Positions 16,225 to 24,478 of a stretch of DNA of 44,968 nucleotides are shown in pieces. The number at the start of each line of letters is the position of its first letter. The first letter of the stretch is position 1. The stretch spans positions 1 through 44,968 of the forward strand of contig JAFYQB010000032.1 in the NCBI GenBank assembly GCA_017547285.1, given 5' to 3'. The translations under genes were made by a program, and so were the position numbers. The notes under the pieces were generated by a model. That model was given only the letters and a program-made list of their open reading frames with translations, had not been told where the DNA came from and did not search any database. Source of the DNA: Clostridia bacterium. Its GTDB lineage: Bacteria; Bacillota; Clostridia; Christensenellales; Aristaeellaceae.

Positions 16225-17428
16225 TCTGTGCGTTCAACTCCTCGATGAAGGCAGCGATGCGGCGCATGCCTTCCTCAATGTTTTCCATGGAGGTGGCATA
16301 ACTCATACGGCAGTAACCCTCGGCCATGAACGCCGCGCCGGGCACCACAGCTACGTGCGCATGCTCCAGCAGCGCTTCGGCAATGGCGGTGCTGTCGTCC
16401 AGGGACTTGCCGTTGAAGAACTTGCCCTGAATGCCGCGGATGTTCATCATCACATAGAAGGCGCCCGAGGGCATGCGGCAGGAAAGGCCGGGGATGGCAT
16501 TGATCAGCTCTACGATGCGGTTGCGGCGCTTTTCATAGGTCTTGCGCATTTCCTCCACGCAGGTCTGATCCATGGTCAGCGCCACGGCGGCAGCGTGCTG
16601 TGCGGCGGCGTTGGCACTGGAAGTGGCGTGGGACTGGTACTTGACCATCGCGCCGATCACGTCGCGCGGACCGCAGGCATAGCCGATACGCAGACCGGTC
16701 ATGGCATACGCCTTGGAAACGCCGTTGATCAGAATGGTGCGGCGCTTTACGGCGGGGCCGAAGGTGGCGATGGAGTAGTGTTTGGCATCGCCGTAAACGA
16801 GCTTTTCGTAAATTTCGTCAGCGATGATGTAGAAGTCGTGTTCCACCGCCAGATCGGCCAGTTCCTGCAGCTGTTCGCGGGTCCACACGCAGCCGTTGGG
16901 GTTGGAAGGGGTGTTCAGTACGAAGGCCTTGGTGCGGGGAGAAATGCAGCGCACCAGATCGTCCATTTTGGGCAGGAAGCCCTGCGATTCCGGGCAGTTG
17001 AGGAATACGGGGCGTCCCTCGGCCATGCGCACCATTTCGGGGTAGCTGACCCAGCAGGGCTTATCCACGATCACCTCGTCGCCGGGATTGAGGATGGCCT
17101 GGAATACATTGTACAGGGAGTGCTTGGCGCCGTTGGATACAATGATCTCGTCCATTTCGTAGCGCAGGCCGTGGTCATTGAGCATGCGGTGGGCAATGGC
17201 CGTGCGCAGCTCCAGCGTGCCGGCAACGGGGGTATAGCGGGTCTGGCCGCGATCCAGCGCTTCCTTGAAAGCGTCACGAACGACCTTGGGCGTATCAAAA
17301 TCCGGTTCGCCGGCGGCAAAGCCGATCACGTCGATGCCTTCGGCACGCAGGGCCTTGGCTTTGGCGTCTACGCTCAGGGTGGCGGAAGGAGAAATGGCGC
17401 GGCAGCGCTGGGAAATTTCGGTAGGCAT
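16217..17428 (-). CDS. PLP-dependent class I aminotransferase (aspartate aminotransferase-like)
   Basis: A 403-residue fold-type I enzyme close to Bacillus/Thermus AspC (family I-gamma): FAAGEPDFDTP at 37-47, NTPSNPNGC at 172-180, DEIYEKLVY at 204-212 and the PLP lysine in SKAYAMTGLRIGYACG (Lys239). It would transfer amino groups between aspartate (or related amino acids) and 2-oxoglutarate. AGGAGG precedes the ATG at 17428. The gene overlaps the following synthase gene by eight bases, so the two are made together. A leader of about 95 bases separates it from its extended -10 promoter. Confidence 0.92.
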   Translation of the reverse strand: MPTEISQRCRAISPSATLSVDAKAKALRAEGIDVIGFAAGEPDFDTPKVVRDAFKEALDRGQTRYTPVAGTLELRTAIAHRMLNDHGLRYEMDEIIVSNGAKHSLYNVFQAILNPGDEVIVDKPCWVSYPEMVRMAEGRPVFLNCPESQGFLPKMDDLVRCISPRTKAFVLNTPSNPNGCVWTREQLQELADLAVEHDFYIIADEIYEKLVYGDAKHYSIATFGPAVKRRTILINGVSKAYAMTGLRIGYACGPRDVIGAMVKYQSHATSSANAAAQHAAAVALTMDQTCVEEMRKTYEKRRNRIVELINAIPGLSCRMPSGAFYVMMNIRGIQGKFFNGKSLDDSTAIAEALLEHAHVAVVPGAAFMAEGYCRMSYATSMENIEEGMRRIAAFIEELNAQNA

Positions 17429-17535
17429 ATCGGGGATCCTCCTGTTTGCGAAACACTATTTTTGACGGAAAAAAATCCGATTCCTGCATTTTGGATTCAT
17501 CAGCCGTTGCTTTCGGCGACTTGTGATGTATTATA
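17429..17535 (-). promoter_or_regulatory. Promoter and leader of the aminotransferase operon
   Basis: TATAAT on the minus strand (17535-17530) is preceded by TGC, an extended -10 element; the -35 is poor. The leader holds GCCG/CGGC and AATCC/GGATT pairings followed by GGATTTTTTT, which could act as a weak attenuator, but the stems are short. The rest of the gap to 17719 contains only a short inverted repeat (AAAAAGCAG/CTGCTTTTT, 17653-17680) of unknown role. Confidence 0.5.
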
Positions 17536-17719
17536 GCATATGCTCGTTTTGCACGTAAAGTACCTGTTTTGTATTTTTGTGAAAAATGCAATTTCTGAAG
17601 GTGGAAATTGCATGATAAAAGCCGGGCGCGGTCGTCAAATGCGTTGGTTCCGCTGAAAAAGCAGTTTCGCTCTCCTGCTTTTTCTGGTAAGATAGAAATG
17701 CAAAGGAGGGAATGATCCC

Positions 17720-18244
17720 ATGAAACGCAACCGACTGCGCCTGCTGGCGCTGCTTATGTGCCTGCTGCTGCCCCTGACCGCCTGTGCCGAAACTGCCGTT
17801 CCGGAACAGCAAACCGCGCCCAATGTAGTGGAGATCCTGAAGAAATACACCACGCTGGATCTGACCGGGCATCTGGGCAAAACAGTGCTGATCAACTTTT
17901 TCACCGAATGGTGTACCTACTGCATGAAGGAAATGCCCGACATGAAGGAAGTCAACGACCTGTACGATCCCGAGAGTTTCCAGATGATTCTGGTGCATGT
18001 GTGGGACGGCGAGGATGAATCCAACACGGAAAACGTGAAGGAACGCTTTGGCATGCAGCACATGACTTTCTGGGAAGATACCGACCGGATGGCGGCAGGC
18101 GTCGTGGGCGTTCCGGGCTATCCGGCCACGCTGATCCTGAACCCGGACGGCACGCTGGCGGCAGGCCAGAGCGGCATGCTGACCTACGACGTGCTCACGG
18201 CCTTCCTGGACGGCATGGGCGTGGAAAGGGTGGCGGCTGAATGA
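17720..18244 (+). CDS. Thioredoxin-like lipoprotein (TlpA/ResA type)
   Basis: A 174-residue protein with a lipoprotein signal ending LPLTAC (lipidated Cys22). The thioredoxin fold shows INFFTEWCTYCMKEMPDM with the redox pair Cys65-x-x-Cys68, then VVGVPGYPATLILNPDG holding the cis-proline. It would sit on the outer face of the membrane and reduce disulfides, fed by the CcdA protein encoded next with a 4-bp ATGA overlap. ATG at 17720 follows AAAGGAGGG. Targets are unknown; no cytochrome c maturation genes are nearby, so maintenance of secreted or spore proteins is possible. Confidence 0.9.
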   Translation: MKRNRLRLLALLMCLLLPLTACAETAVPEQQTAPNVVEILKKYTTLDLTGHLGKTVLINFFTEWCTYCMKEMPDMKEVNDLYDPESFQMILVHVWDGEDESNTENVKERFGMQHMTFWEDTDRMAAGVVGVPGYPATLILNPDGTLAAGQSGMLTYDVLTAFLDGMGVERVAAE

Positions 18245-18927
18245 ACCTGTTTCAAACTGCGGCTGCACCTGAACCGCTGAGCCTTCTGACCATGCTGGGC
18301 GGAGGACTGCTGGCTTTTGTATCCCCCTGCGTGCTTCCCATGCTGCCGGTATACGCCATGTACCTGATCGGCGGTGAAAAGGAGCGCGGCTCGTGGCTGA
18401 TGGTGCTGCGCCGCTGCCTCGGCCTGCTTTGCGGCTTTGTGCTGCTTTTTACGCTGATGGGAGCGGGCGCGGGCGCTGTGGGCAGCCTGCTCAAAAACCT
18501 GGATCGCGGCGTGCTGAACACCGTGACTGGCGTTTTGATGATCGTATTTGGTCTGTGGATGCTGGATGTGTTTCACCTCAAGACCGGCATGCCCGGCTGG
18601 ATGGGCCGCTTTCGGCCCACCATGAACGGTTTCTGGGGCTCGTTTGCGTTCGGCCTGCTCATTGCCGTTTCGTGGACGCCCTGTCTGACGCCTGTGCTGG
18701 CCAACGCGCTCATGCTGGCTGCCAGTCAGGTGAACGCCACCATGTGGACGGGCATCGTGTCGCTGGCGGTGTTTGCGGTCGGGCTGTGCCTGCCCATGCT
18801 GGCGGTGATGCTCTTTTACCAGTGGCTCAAGGGCGCGCTGGGGTGGCTGAGAAATCATCAGGCTGTAATCCGCAAGGCCGCCGGTGCGCTGATGATCGCC
18901 TATGGCCTGTATCTGATCATCTGGTGA
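18241..18927 (+). CDS. ccdA: CcdA/DsbD-type membrane electron carrier
   Basis: A 228-residue protein with six hydrophobic segments. The two redox cysteines lie in SPCVLPMLPVYAMYLIGG (segment 1) and SWTPCLTPVLANALMLA (segment 4), the hallmark of CcdA. It carries electrons from cytosolic thioredoxin across the membrane to the TlpA-like lipoprotein encoded just upstream. Start and upstream stop overlap by ATGA. A strong terminator follows, so the two genes form a closed operon. Confidence 0.93.
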   Translation: MNLFQTAAAPEPLSLLTMLGGGLLAFVSPCVLPMLPVYAMYLIGGEKERGSWLMVLRRCLGLLCGFVLLFTLMGAGAGAVGSLLKNLDRGVLNTVTGVLMIVFGLWMLDVFHLKTGMPGWMGRFRPTMNGFWGSFAFGLLIAVSWTPCLTPVLANALMLAASQVNATMWTGIVSLAVFAVGLCLPMLAVMLFYQWLKGALGWLRNHQAVIRKAAGALMIAYGLYLIIW

Positions 18928-18934
18928 TGAACTT

Positions 18935-18968
18935 GCAAAAAGCCTCCTTAACCGGGAGGCTTTTTTGC
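18935..18968 (+). terminator. Terminator after ccdA
   Basis: GCAAAAAGCCTCC and GGAGGCTTTTTTGC form a long stem around a seven-base loop, with a T6 run in the descending arm. Confidence 0.92.
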
Positions 18969-19045
18969 ATCCTTGAAGGAGATGCAAACTTGCACGCAGA
19001 ATATTTTTCACAAAACTTTTCGTTCGTCAAAACGGAGGAGTTCTT

Positions 19046-20290
19046 ATGAATGATCTGCATATTTTGCGCCAGCTGGCCGGTGAATACGCCGAACTGGCCA
19101 TGACGGATTTCAACCTTGCCGTACCCAACCGCTACCGCGACCTGAACAGCCTGCGCAGCGATGTGCGCCCGCCCGTTCTGGTATTTGAAGAGCCGTGGGG
19201 CGAATTTGACCATGAGGAGCTCAAGCTGCGTTGTCAGGACGAACACAACCGTGTGCTGGAAGACCGCCTGCGCAAGGATATCTTCAAGGTTCGGCATCAC
19301 CGGGGCGACTATGCCATCAAACCCTATGCCGAGGCGCACGTTTCCCTCAACGACAGCGGCTACGGCTTTACCGTGACCGATCAGCGCACCATTGAAAGCC
19401 TGACCGGCAGCAGCATTTCTGCGCACAGCTACACCGACCAGCTGCCGGATGAAAGCGCGCTGGAAAGGTTCCGTTTGCCGGAAATCACCATCAACCAGGA
19501 AAAAACCGCCGCCAATGTGGAACAGGCCGCGCAGGTGTTCGACGGCCTTTTGAAGGTGCGCAAGGCGGGCGTAACGCTGTACATGGCCTCTTGGGATGTG
19601 ATCCCCCGCCTGCACGGCGTGCAGAACTGTATGTTTGATTTGTACGACCGGCCGGAGTTCATGCACGCGGTGATCGATTGGTTCACCCGCGTCCATGAGC
19701 ATGAGCTGACCCGCTACGAGGAACTGAACGTGCTGGAAACCGATCCCTACTATACCCACTGCACGCCGGCGTGCACATGGGATCTGCCGGTGAAGGACAT
19801 CGACCGCGACAACATCACCGCCAGGGACGTGTGGTGCCGCTCCATGGCGCAGATCTTTTCGATGGTTTCGCCTGAGATGCACGACGAGTTCGATCTGCAA
19901 TATACCCAGCGTCTTTTCGACCGCTGCGGCCTTTCCTATTACGGCTGCTGCGAACCGCTGCACAACAAGATCCCTCAGCTGAAAAAGCGTTTCAAAAACC
20001 TGCGGCGCATTTCCATCACCCCGTGGGCGGATCCGGACAGCGCGGCGGAACAGATGGGCAGCGATTATGTGCTTTCCTACAAGTGCAATCCCGCCTTTGT
20101 GGCCAGCGGAAAGCTGGACGCGGAACCTGCCCGTGCCGAAGTGGAGCGCGTGCTGGACGCCTGTCACCGCAATCACACACCGTGCGAATTCATCCTCAAG
20201 GATATCAGCACCGTCAGCGCCCGTGCCGAAGTGCTTGGCGAATGGGTGAATATGGTGAACGACTGCATCGACCGCAGGTGGAAGCCGTAA
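19046..20290 (+). CDS. URO-D fold methyltransferase/decarboxylase-like protein
   Basis: A 414-residue soluble protein. The C-terminal half looks like the uroporphyrinogen decarboxylase/MtaA/CmuA superfamily: a barrel with YYGCCEPLHNKIPQL (a Cys-containing metal-site motif used in corrinoid methyltransferases) and the late pattern NPAFVASGKLD. The N-terminal 150 residues are more divergent. Close homologues in gut Clostridia are usually called uroporphyrinogen decarboxylase family without a known substrate. The Cys motif argues for methyl transfer rather than haem synthesis, but no corrinoid protein gene is nearby. ATG at 19046 follows GGAGGAG. Terminators on both sides make it a single-gene unit. 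Confidence 0.75.
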   Translation: MNDLHILRQLAGEYAELAMTDFNLAVPNRYRDLNSLRSDVRPPVLVFEEPWGEFDHEELKLRCQDEHNRVLEDRLRKDIFKVRHHRGDYAIKPYAEAHVSLNDSGYGFTVTDQRTIESLTGSSISAHSYTDQLPDESALERFRLPEITINQEKTAANVEQAAQVFDGLLKVRKAGVTLYMASWDVIPRLHGVQNCMFDLYDRPEFMHAVIDWFTRVHEHELTRYEELNVLETDPYYTHCTPACTWDLPVKDIDRDNITARDVWCRSMAQIFSMVSPEMHDEFDLQYTQRLFDRCGLSYYGCCEPLHNKIPQLKKRFKNLRRISITPWADPDSAAEQMGSDYVLSYKCNPAFVASGKLDAEPARAEVERVLDACHRNHTPCEFILKDISTVSARAEVLGEWVNMVNDCIDRRWKP

Positions 20291-20293
20291 ATG

Positions 20294-20321
20294 AAAAAAG
20301 CTGCTAAACGGCAGCTTTTTT
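20294..20321. terminator. Bidirectional terminator
   Basis: AAAAAAGCTGC and GCAGCTTTTTT form an 11-bp stem around TAAACG between convergent genes; T runs are present on both strands. Confidence 0.9.
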
Positions 20322-20324
20322 TGA

Positions 20325-21200
20325 TTACAGATCCACCGGCAGGTCGCTGTCGGCAAAGGGATCTTCGCCTTCGAGCGGCAGCTTGGCGAGCGGCTCGGGG
20401 CGGTGCCCGGCGGGCATGGGCATGTCGTCAAAGCCCTTGGGCGGCTCGATGATGTGAATATCCAAAAGCGAATCGGTGAAGGTGAGGTTCGCCACCACGC
20501 CGGGACGGGTGAGGGACAGTACTTCCGTGTTGCTGTTGCGAGCGCGGCGGGCAAAATCAATGGCCACTTCCGGGCGGTCCTGCCAGTGCATGGGGATGAA
20601 CACGCGCGGCTTCATGGTCAGAATAAAATGATTTGCACCGGCGTCATACATCATGCCCTGACGGGGATCCACCGGGAACATGCACACGTCGATGTGGTGG
20701 GAACGAATGGGCTCTGTGGCCTGATAGAAAGCGGTTTCGGCAGCCTCGATCTCGCGAAGGGTGCTTTCCTGCCGCCAGTGCCAGAAATTCAGATCGCCTG
20801 CATGGAAAATGTTCAGCCCGTAAGCCGTGACCAGAAACGCCACGCCCAGATCGGTGGACTGGAACGCCCGGACCGAAATCTGATCGTCCAGCTGCTTTTC
20901 CTGCCCGGGAGCGATGCGTTTGCCGTGCGTGCCGACCGGCATATCGCTGGAAACAATATAGGTGACAGGCAGCCCCTCGTTTTCCCACAGGTAGACGACG
21001 GGATCCAGATGATCCGGATGGGCATGGCTGATGAATACATAGATTTTTTCAAACGCAGACAAAAATTGCGGATTGATGCGCCCGACCTGCGGAAGGGAAC
21101 GGTCTTCTCCCTCCCAGTAGTCAAACACCAGCAGCGTGCCGCCGGCCTGTACCGAAAAGCCGCTGTGATAATGGTAGATGATCTTGAGCTGTTTCTCCAT
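20325..21200 (-). CDS. MBL-fold metal-dependent hydrolase
   Basis: A 291-residue metallo-beta-lactamase-fold protein. The metal motif SHAHPDHLDP (HxHxDH) is at about 58-67, FHAGDLNFWHW supplies the bridging acid, and MHWQDRP gives a late His. It resembles UlaG-like and other uncharacterised MBL hydrolases; the substrate is unknown. The C-terminal 50 residues are Pro/Asp-rich and probably unstructured. The ATG at 21200 follows GGAGGTG; earlier in-frame starts would bury that site. A consensus promoter lies 120 bases upstream, giving a leader of about 110 bases whose first seven bases are complementary to the sequence just before the ribosome site. Confidence 0.85.
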   Translation of the reverse strand: MEKQLKIIYHYHSGFSVQAGGTLLVFDYWEGEDRSLPQVGRINPQFLSAFEKIYVFISHAHPDHLDPVVYLWENEGLPVTYIVSSDMPVGTHGKRIAPGQEKQLDDQISVRAFQSTDLGVAFLVTAYGLNIFHAGDLNFWHWRQESTLREIEAAETAFYQATEPIRSHHIDVCMFPVDPRQGMMYDAGANHFILTMKPRVFIPMHWQDRPEVAIDFARRARNSNTEVLSLTRPGVVANLTFTDSLLDIHIIEPPKGFDDMPMPAGHRPEPLAKLPLEGEDPFADSDLPVDL

Positions 21201-21319
21201 GATCAACACCTCCATCAAAGTATTACGAAAGGATGAAACGAACGCTGGGCGGAACTGCCTGTCCGCAAATGATGAACACCTTGTATAATAACGTTTCTGC
21301 CGTCCGCTTTGATGCTTTT

Positions 21320-21348
21320 AGTATAGCATGCTGTTCCTACGGTGTCAA
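21320..21348 (-). promoter_or_regulatory. Sigma-A promoter of the MBL hydrolase gene
   Basis: Minus-strand TTGACA (21348-21343), a 17-base spacer, and TATACT (21325-21320). The likely start at 21313 gives a transcript beginning AUCAAAG. Confidence 0.85.
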
Positions 21349-21594
21349 CGAAGTGTCCGGAAAATTGAAACATATTCACAATCTTTTTGTTACATTTTGT
21401 TCACAATGCAGAATTTGTGGAGAATGAACAACGTTTTTTTAGAAAAAAAGATAAAAAAGTGGTTTGAATGTGGAGTCTTTGGGAACAAAATGAGGGAAAT
21501 GGGGCAGAGGCCCCTGCACCGTCAGGCGGCTGTGTTTGATTTTCAAAAAGAGCCGGGCGGGCGTTTTGGAAACGCCTGCCCGGCTTTGGTTTTG
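21349..21594. other. Intergenic region with a degenerate module C copy and a terminator
   Basis: AT-rich sequence without a convincing gene. At 21501-21514 GGGGC-AGAG-GCCCC followed by CCTGCACCGTCAGG matches repeat module C in reverse orientation. The nucleoside kinase terminator (21545-21585) lies at the right. Nothing else was recognised between 21349 and 21500. Confidence 0.6.
21545..21585 (-). terminator. Terminator after the nucleoside kinase gene
   Basis: On the minus strand a long imperfect stem (AGCCGGGC...GCCCGGCT, with an inner GGCGTTT/AAACGCC-type pairing) is followed by CTTTTTG. Confidence 0.8.
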
Positions 21595-23250
21595 TTAATG
21601 ATTGTCATAGAAGGAGCATTCTCCCACAAATTCGCGCAGAATGCTCAGCGGCGGGATCTCGTGCATGACGCCGGCATCGGCGGGCAGGAAATAGTTGAGC
21701 ACCTTGAGCAGCCGCCGGGCGACCAGATATTCCGGCGCGCTCTTCGGAATGGCCAGCAGCAGCTCGTAGGCCATGGTTTTCAGCACCGGAAGCTCGTAGT
21801 GCAGGGAGGTGTTGAACATCACATCCGCCTTTTCCTGGTTGGGGAAGATCCACTTTTCCTCGCCTGCGCGCACCTTGGGCCACATGTCGATCGTCTGCAT
21901 GGGCGATGTGCTGCGCATGCGCATATCGCGCACGATGCGGCGGAGCAAACGCACGTCGGTGGTGCGGATGCGGTTGTGATTATCCAGATTGATGCAGCCC
22001 AGCGCGCTTACATACACGCCGAAGGTCAGCTGTTCCGGTACCTCGGCGGTGATGCGGTCGTTCATGCCGTGAATGCCTTCCACCAGCAGCAGGTCTTTTT
22101 CACCCAGCTGCAAATGCCAGCCTTCCGGCATGCGGCTGCCGGTATGGAAATTGTAGCGCGGCATCAGCACATCGCGCCCGGCCAGCAGGCCTTCCAGGCA
22201 TTCCGTCAGATGCGGTATGTCCAGCGCGTCCACATGTTCCAGATCCGGTTTTCCGTCCGCTTCCAGCGGGATATCCGCGCGGTTGCGGTAGAAATCGTCC
22301 AGGCTCAGCAGATGCGGTTTCTGCCCCAGCACCCGCAGATGCACTGCCAGACGGTTGGCAAAGGTGGTTTTGCCGCTGGAGGAGGGGCCGAAGATCATCA
22401 CCACGCGCGCGCCGCGGCGGGTGATTTCATCGGCAATGCCGGCAATGGAACGGTCATGCAGCGCCTCGTTCACACGGATGAACTCGCGCAGGCGGCCTTC
22501 CTTGATCATTCGGTTCACATCCGCCGCGTTCTGTGCGCCCAGAATGGAGCACCACTGCTGGGACTGGGCAAACTGCCGCAGAAACTTGCTGCGTGATTCG
22601 TAGGGCGCAGGCTGGGTGGGATCATTTTCGCCGGGCGCCATGAGCACCACGCCGGGGAAATGCGGCTTGATGCGGAAGGTGCGGATGTACCCGGTGGAAG
22701 GCAGCATCGCGCCGTAAAAGTATTCGCACAGTTCGCCGATGCGGTACATGGTGATCTGGCGGCTGGGACGGTAGCGCAACAGCTCCGCCTTATCCATCCA
22801 GCCTTCTTTTTCAAAATAGGCGATGGCTTCCTCGCGCGTCCAGATCTCCTTTTTGAAAGGCAGATCCTGCGCCGCCAGCTCGCGCATGTCGGCTTCCAGC
22901 GCACGCGCCATATCGTGTCCCATATCGCCTTCGATCAGCCGCATGTACAGGCCGTGGCCCACGGAGTGCATCATGCGTACCTTTTTGCCGGGATAAAGCC
23001 GTTTCAGACTCAGCAGGAACAGAAAGCGCAGTGAGCGTTCATAAACGCGGCGGCCTTCCTCGTGATGATAGGTAAGCGTGGTCAGCTCGGCATCCTTGTC
23101 AAGCGGCTCGCTCAGTTCCATGCACACGCCGCCGCACAGCGTGCAAAGCACCTGCGGTGCGTTTTCGGGCAAAAGAGCGCACAGTGCCTCCGCAACCGTT
23201 ACGCCGGGATCAAACGTTCCCTGTCTGCCGTCGATTGTTATGCGGATCAT
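21595..23250 (-). CDS. Nucleoside (uridine) kinase with TGS and tRNA-synthetase-like domains
   Basis: A 551-residue fusion well known in Clostridia and Thermotogae. Residues 1-65 resemble a TGS domain, about 70-250 the threonyl-tRNA-synthetase second additional domain (HSVGHGLYM... keeps an H-x-x-x-H-like core), and about 280-500 a uridine/phosphoribulokinase fold with Walker A GPSSSGKT at 288-295 and LSLDDFYRNR. It probably phosphorylates uridine or cytidine. It is often annotated simply as nucleoside kinase. ATG at 23250 follows GGGAGGAG. It lies 21 bases after the exonuclease stop and is presumably co-transcribed; a terminator follows. Confidence 0.9.
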   Translation of the reverse strand: MIRITIDGRQGTFDPGVTVAEALCALLPENAPQVLCTLCGGVCMELSEPLDKDAELTTLTYHHEEGRRVYERSLRFLFLLSLKRLYPGKKVRMMHSVGHGLYMRLIEGDMGHDMARALEADMRELAAQDLPFKKEIWTREEAIAYFEKEGWMDKAELLRYRPSRQITMYRIGELCEYFYGAMLPSTGYIRTFRIKPHFPGVVLMAPGENDPTQPAPYESRSKFLRQFAQSQQWCSILGAQNAADVNRMIKEGRLREFIRVNEALHDRSIAGIADEITRRGARVVMIFGPSSSGKTTFANRLAVHLRVLGQKPHLLSLDDFYRNRADIPLEADGKPDLEHVDALDIPHLTECLEGLLAGRDVLMPRYNFHTGSRMPEGWHLQLGEKDLLLVEGIHGMNDRITAEVPEQLTFGVYVSALGCINLDNHNRIRTTDVRLLRRIVRDMRMRSTSPMQTIDMWPKVRAGEEKWIFPNQEKADVMFNTSLHYELPVLKTMAYELLLAIPKSAPEYLVARRLLKVLNYFLPADAGVMHEIPPLSILREFVGECSFYDNH

Positions 23251-23271
23251 TGTGCGCTCCTCCCTTTTTCA

Positions 23272-24261
23272 TCAGGCGTCTTCAAAGGGCATGTTGCTCA
23301 TGAACGTGTCGGACAGGTCCTCCACGTCAAAGCTGTCGTAATCGCCGCGCTTGCGCTTGAGCTGATACTGCAGTTCTTTGGTATGCACGTAGGCGCGGTT
23401 CTGATGACTGGCAGGCAGCACGCTCAGGTGCATGCCCTTCTGGCCGTCCGGAAGCTCGCTGAAGCGCACCTTCACAAACATCACGCCGTGATTCTGGCAT
23501 TTGCTCAGCGCCACATACTTGCCGGGCGCCTGCGGCACCAGTTCGGTCTGGCGCTTGGTGGGTTTGCCGCAGGTGGGACACACGGGGGAGACCAGCTTTT
23601 CACTTTCCATGGCCTCGCGCACGCTGGCTACGGTATCCGTTACGCGGAACTTGCTGCGGCGTTCGTTGTGGCACAGCTTTTTGGGCTGTTCCTCGTACTT
23701 GAATACATCCATGGGCTTGGGCAAACGGCGGAACACCTCTGCCGTATAATAGGCGTCGTGCATGGCGTTGTGGAAGGTGCGCTCCTCCTCCACCTGCACT
23801 TCCAGCGTTTCCATAGCGGTTTTGAGAGCGGTCTGACCGCTCTTGCCCACCGCCGCGGCGTAAAGACGCTGAATATCGTACATTTTGGGCAGCTCGCGCT
23901 CTACACGGAAGAAATCCACATTCTGCTGCAATACGCTCACGTCATCGCAGCCCCAGGTGAGGAACACAAAATCATCCCCGCACCAGTCCATGAACGCGGT
24001 AAAGCCTTCGGCAAATTCCGGCGCGTCGCACAGCACCTCGCTGCTCAAGCCCGTCATGCGCTTGACGCGCGGATGGATGGTCAGGTAGTGCGTGGGGCGA
24101 ACCGGCACCGAAATGGTATCCACAATTTCAAACTTCTCATTCAGCTTGGCCGCGCCAAACTGAATCACCTCGAACAGCAGCCGGTCGCCCACCTTGCGAT
24201 AGGCCGAGCTCTGATAGCTGACCGGCTGGTTCCACTCCAGATCCAACACAATATACTGCAT
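23272..24261 (-). CDS. DEDDh 3'-5' exonuclease with zinc-ribbon C-terminus
   Basis: A 329-residue protein. The exonuclease domain has YIVLDLEWNQ (Exo I, Asp-x-Glu), LTWGCDDVSVLQQN (Exo II region) and FHNAMHDAYYTAEVF (Exo III with His and Asp five apart). A C-terminal extension carries CPTCGKPTKRQ and a later Cys-x-x-His, a probable zinc ribbon. It resembles KapD/sporulation-inhibitor-like exonucleases, which act on RNA or DNA ends. The ATG at 24261 follows GGAG; a TTG start six codons earlier has no site. Its 5' side abuts a hairpin array. Confidence 0.85.
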   Translation of the reverse strand: MQYIVLDLEWNQPVSYQSSAYRKVGDRLLFEVIQFGAAKLNEKFEIVDTISVPVRPTHYLTIHPRVKRMTGLSSEVLCDAPEFAEGFTAFMDWCGDDFVFLTWGCDDVSVLQQNVDFFRVERELPKMYDIQRLYAAAVGKSGQTALKTAMETLEVQVEEERTFHNAMHDAYYTAEVFRRLPKPMDVFKYEEQPKKLCHNERRSKFRVTDTVASVREAMESEKLVSPVCPTCGKPTKRQTELVPQAPGKYVALSKCQNHGVMFVKVRFSELPDGQKGMHLSVLPASHQNRAYVHTKELQYQLKRKRGDYDSFDVEDLSDTFMSNMPFEDA

Positions 24262-24287
24262 AGATAACTCCAATATCAAAGTACGAG

Positions 24288-24478
24288 GTCAGGAGGCTCC
24301 GCCTCCCGACACCCTCTGGCCAAAGGGCTTCGCCCTTTGGAATCCCGTGGGTTGAGGCCGCCAAGCGGCCTCAAAGGCTGCAAGTCGGGCTGGACGTTCC
24401 TTTGCACGCAAAGCGTGCAATCCCGGGTTTCCAAAGGGATTAAATCCCTTTGGCGGGGTGCAGGGGCAGCGCCCCTGC
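24288..24478. repeat. Array of six consecutive triloop hairpins
   Basis: Six perfect hairpins, each with a three-base loop, follow one another: GGAGGC-TCC-GCCTCC (24292-24306), CCAAAGGGC-TTC-GCCCTTTGG (24320-24340), TGAGGCCGC-CAA-GCGGCCTCA (24353-24373), TTGCACGC-AAA-GCGTGCAA (24402-24420), CCAAAGGGAT-TAA-ATCCCTTTGG (24431-24453) and GCAGGGGC-AGC-GCCCCTGC (24460-24478, module C). None has the T run of a terminator. The stop codon of the flavoprotein gene is at the loop of the fifth. Confidence 0.9.

Noticed and set aside
17653..17680. AAAAAGCAG/CTGCTTTTT inverted repeat as a terminator
   Set aside because: It lies between two divergent genes with nothing reading into it, so termination has no evident purpose there.
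21269..21300. Plus-strand TATAAT near 21283 as a promoter
   Set aside because: There is no -35 box at the right distance and no plus-strand gene downstream; the sequence lies in the leader of the minus-strand MBL gene.
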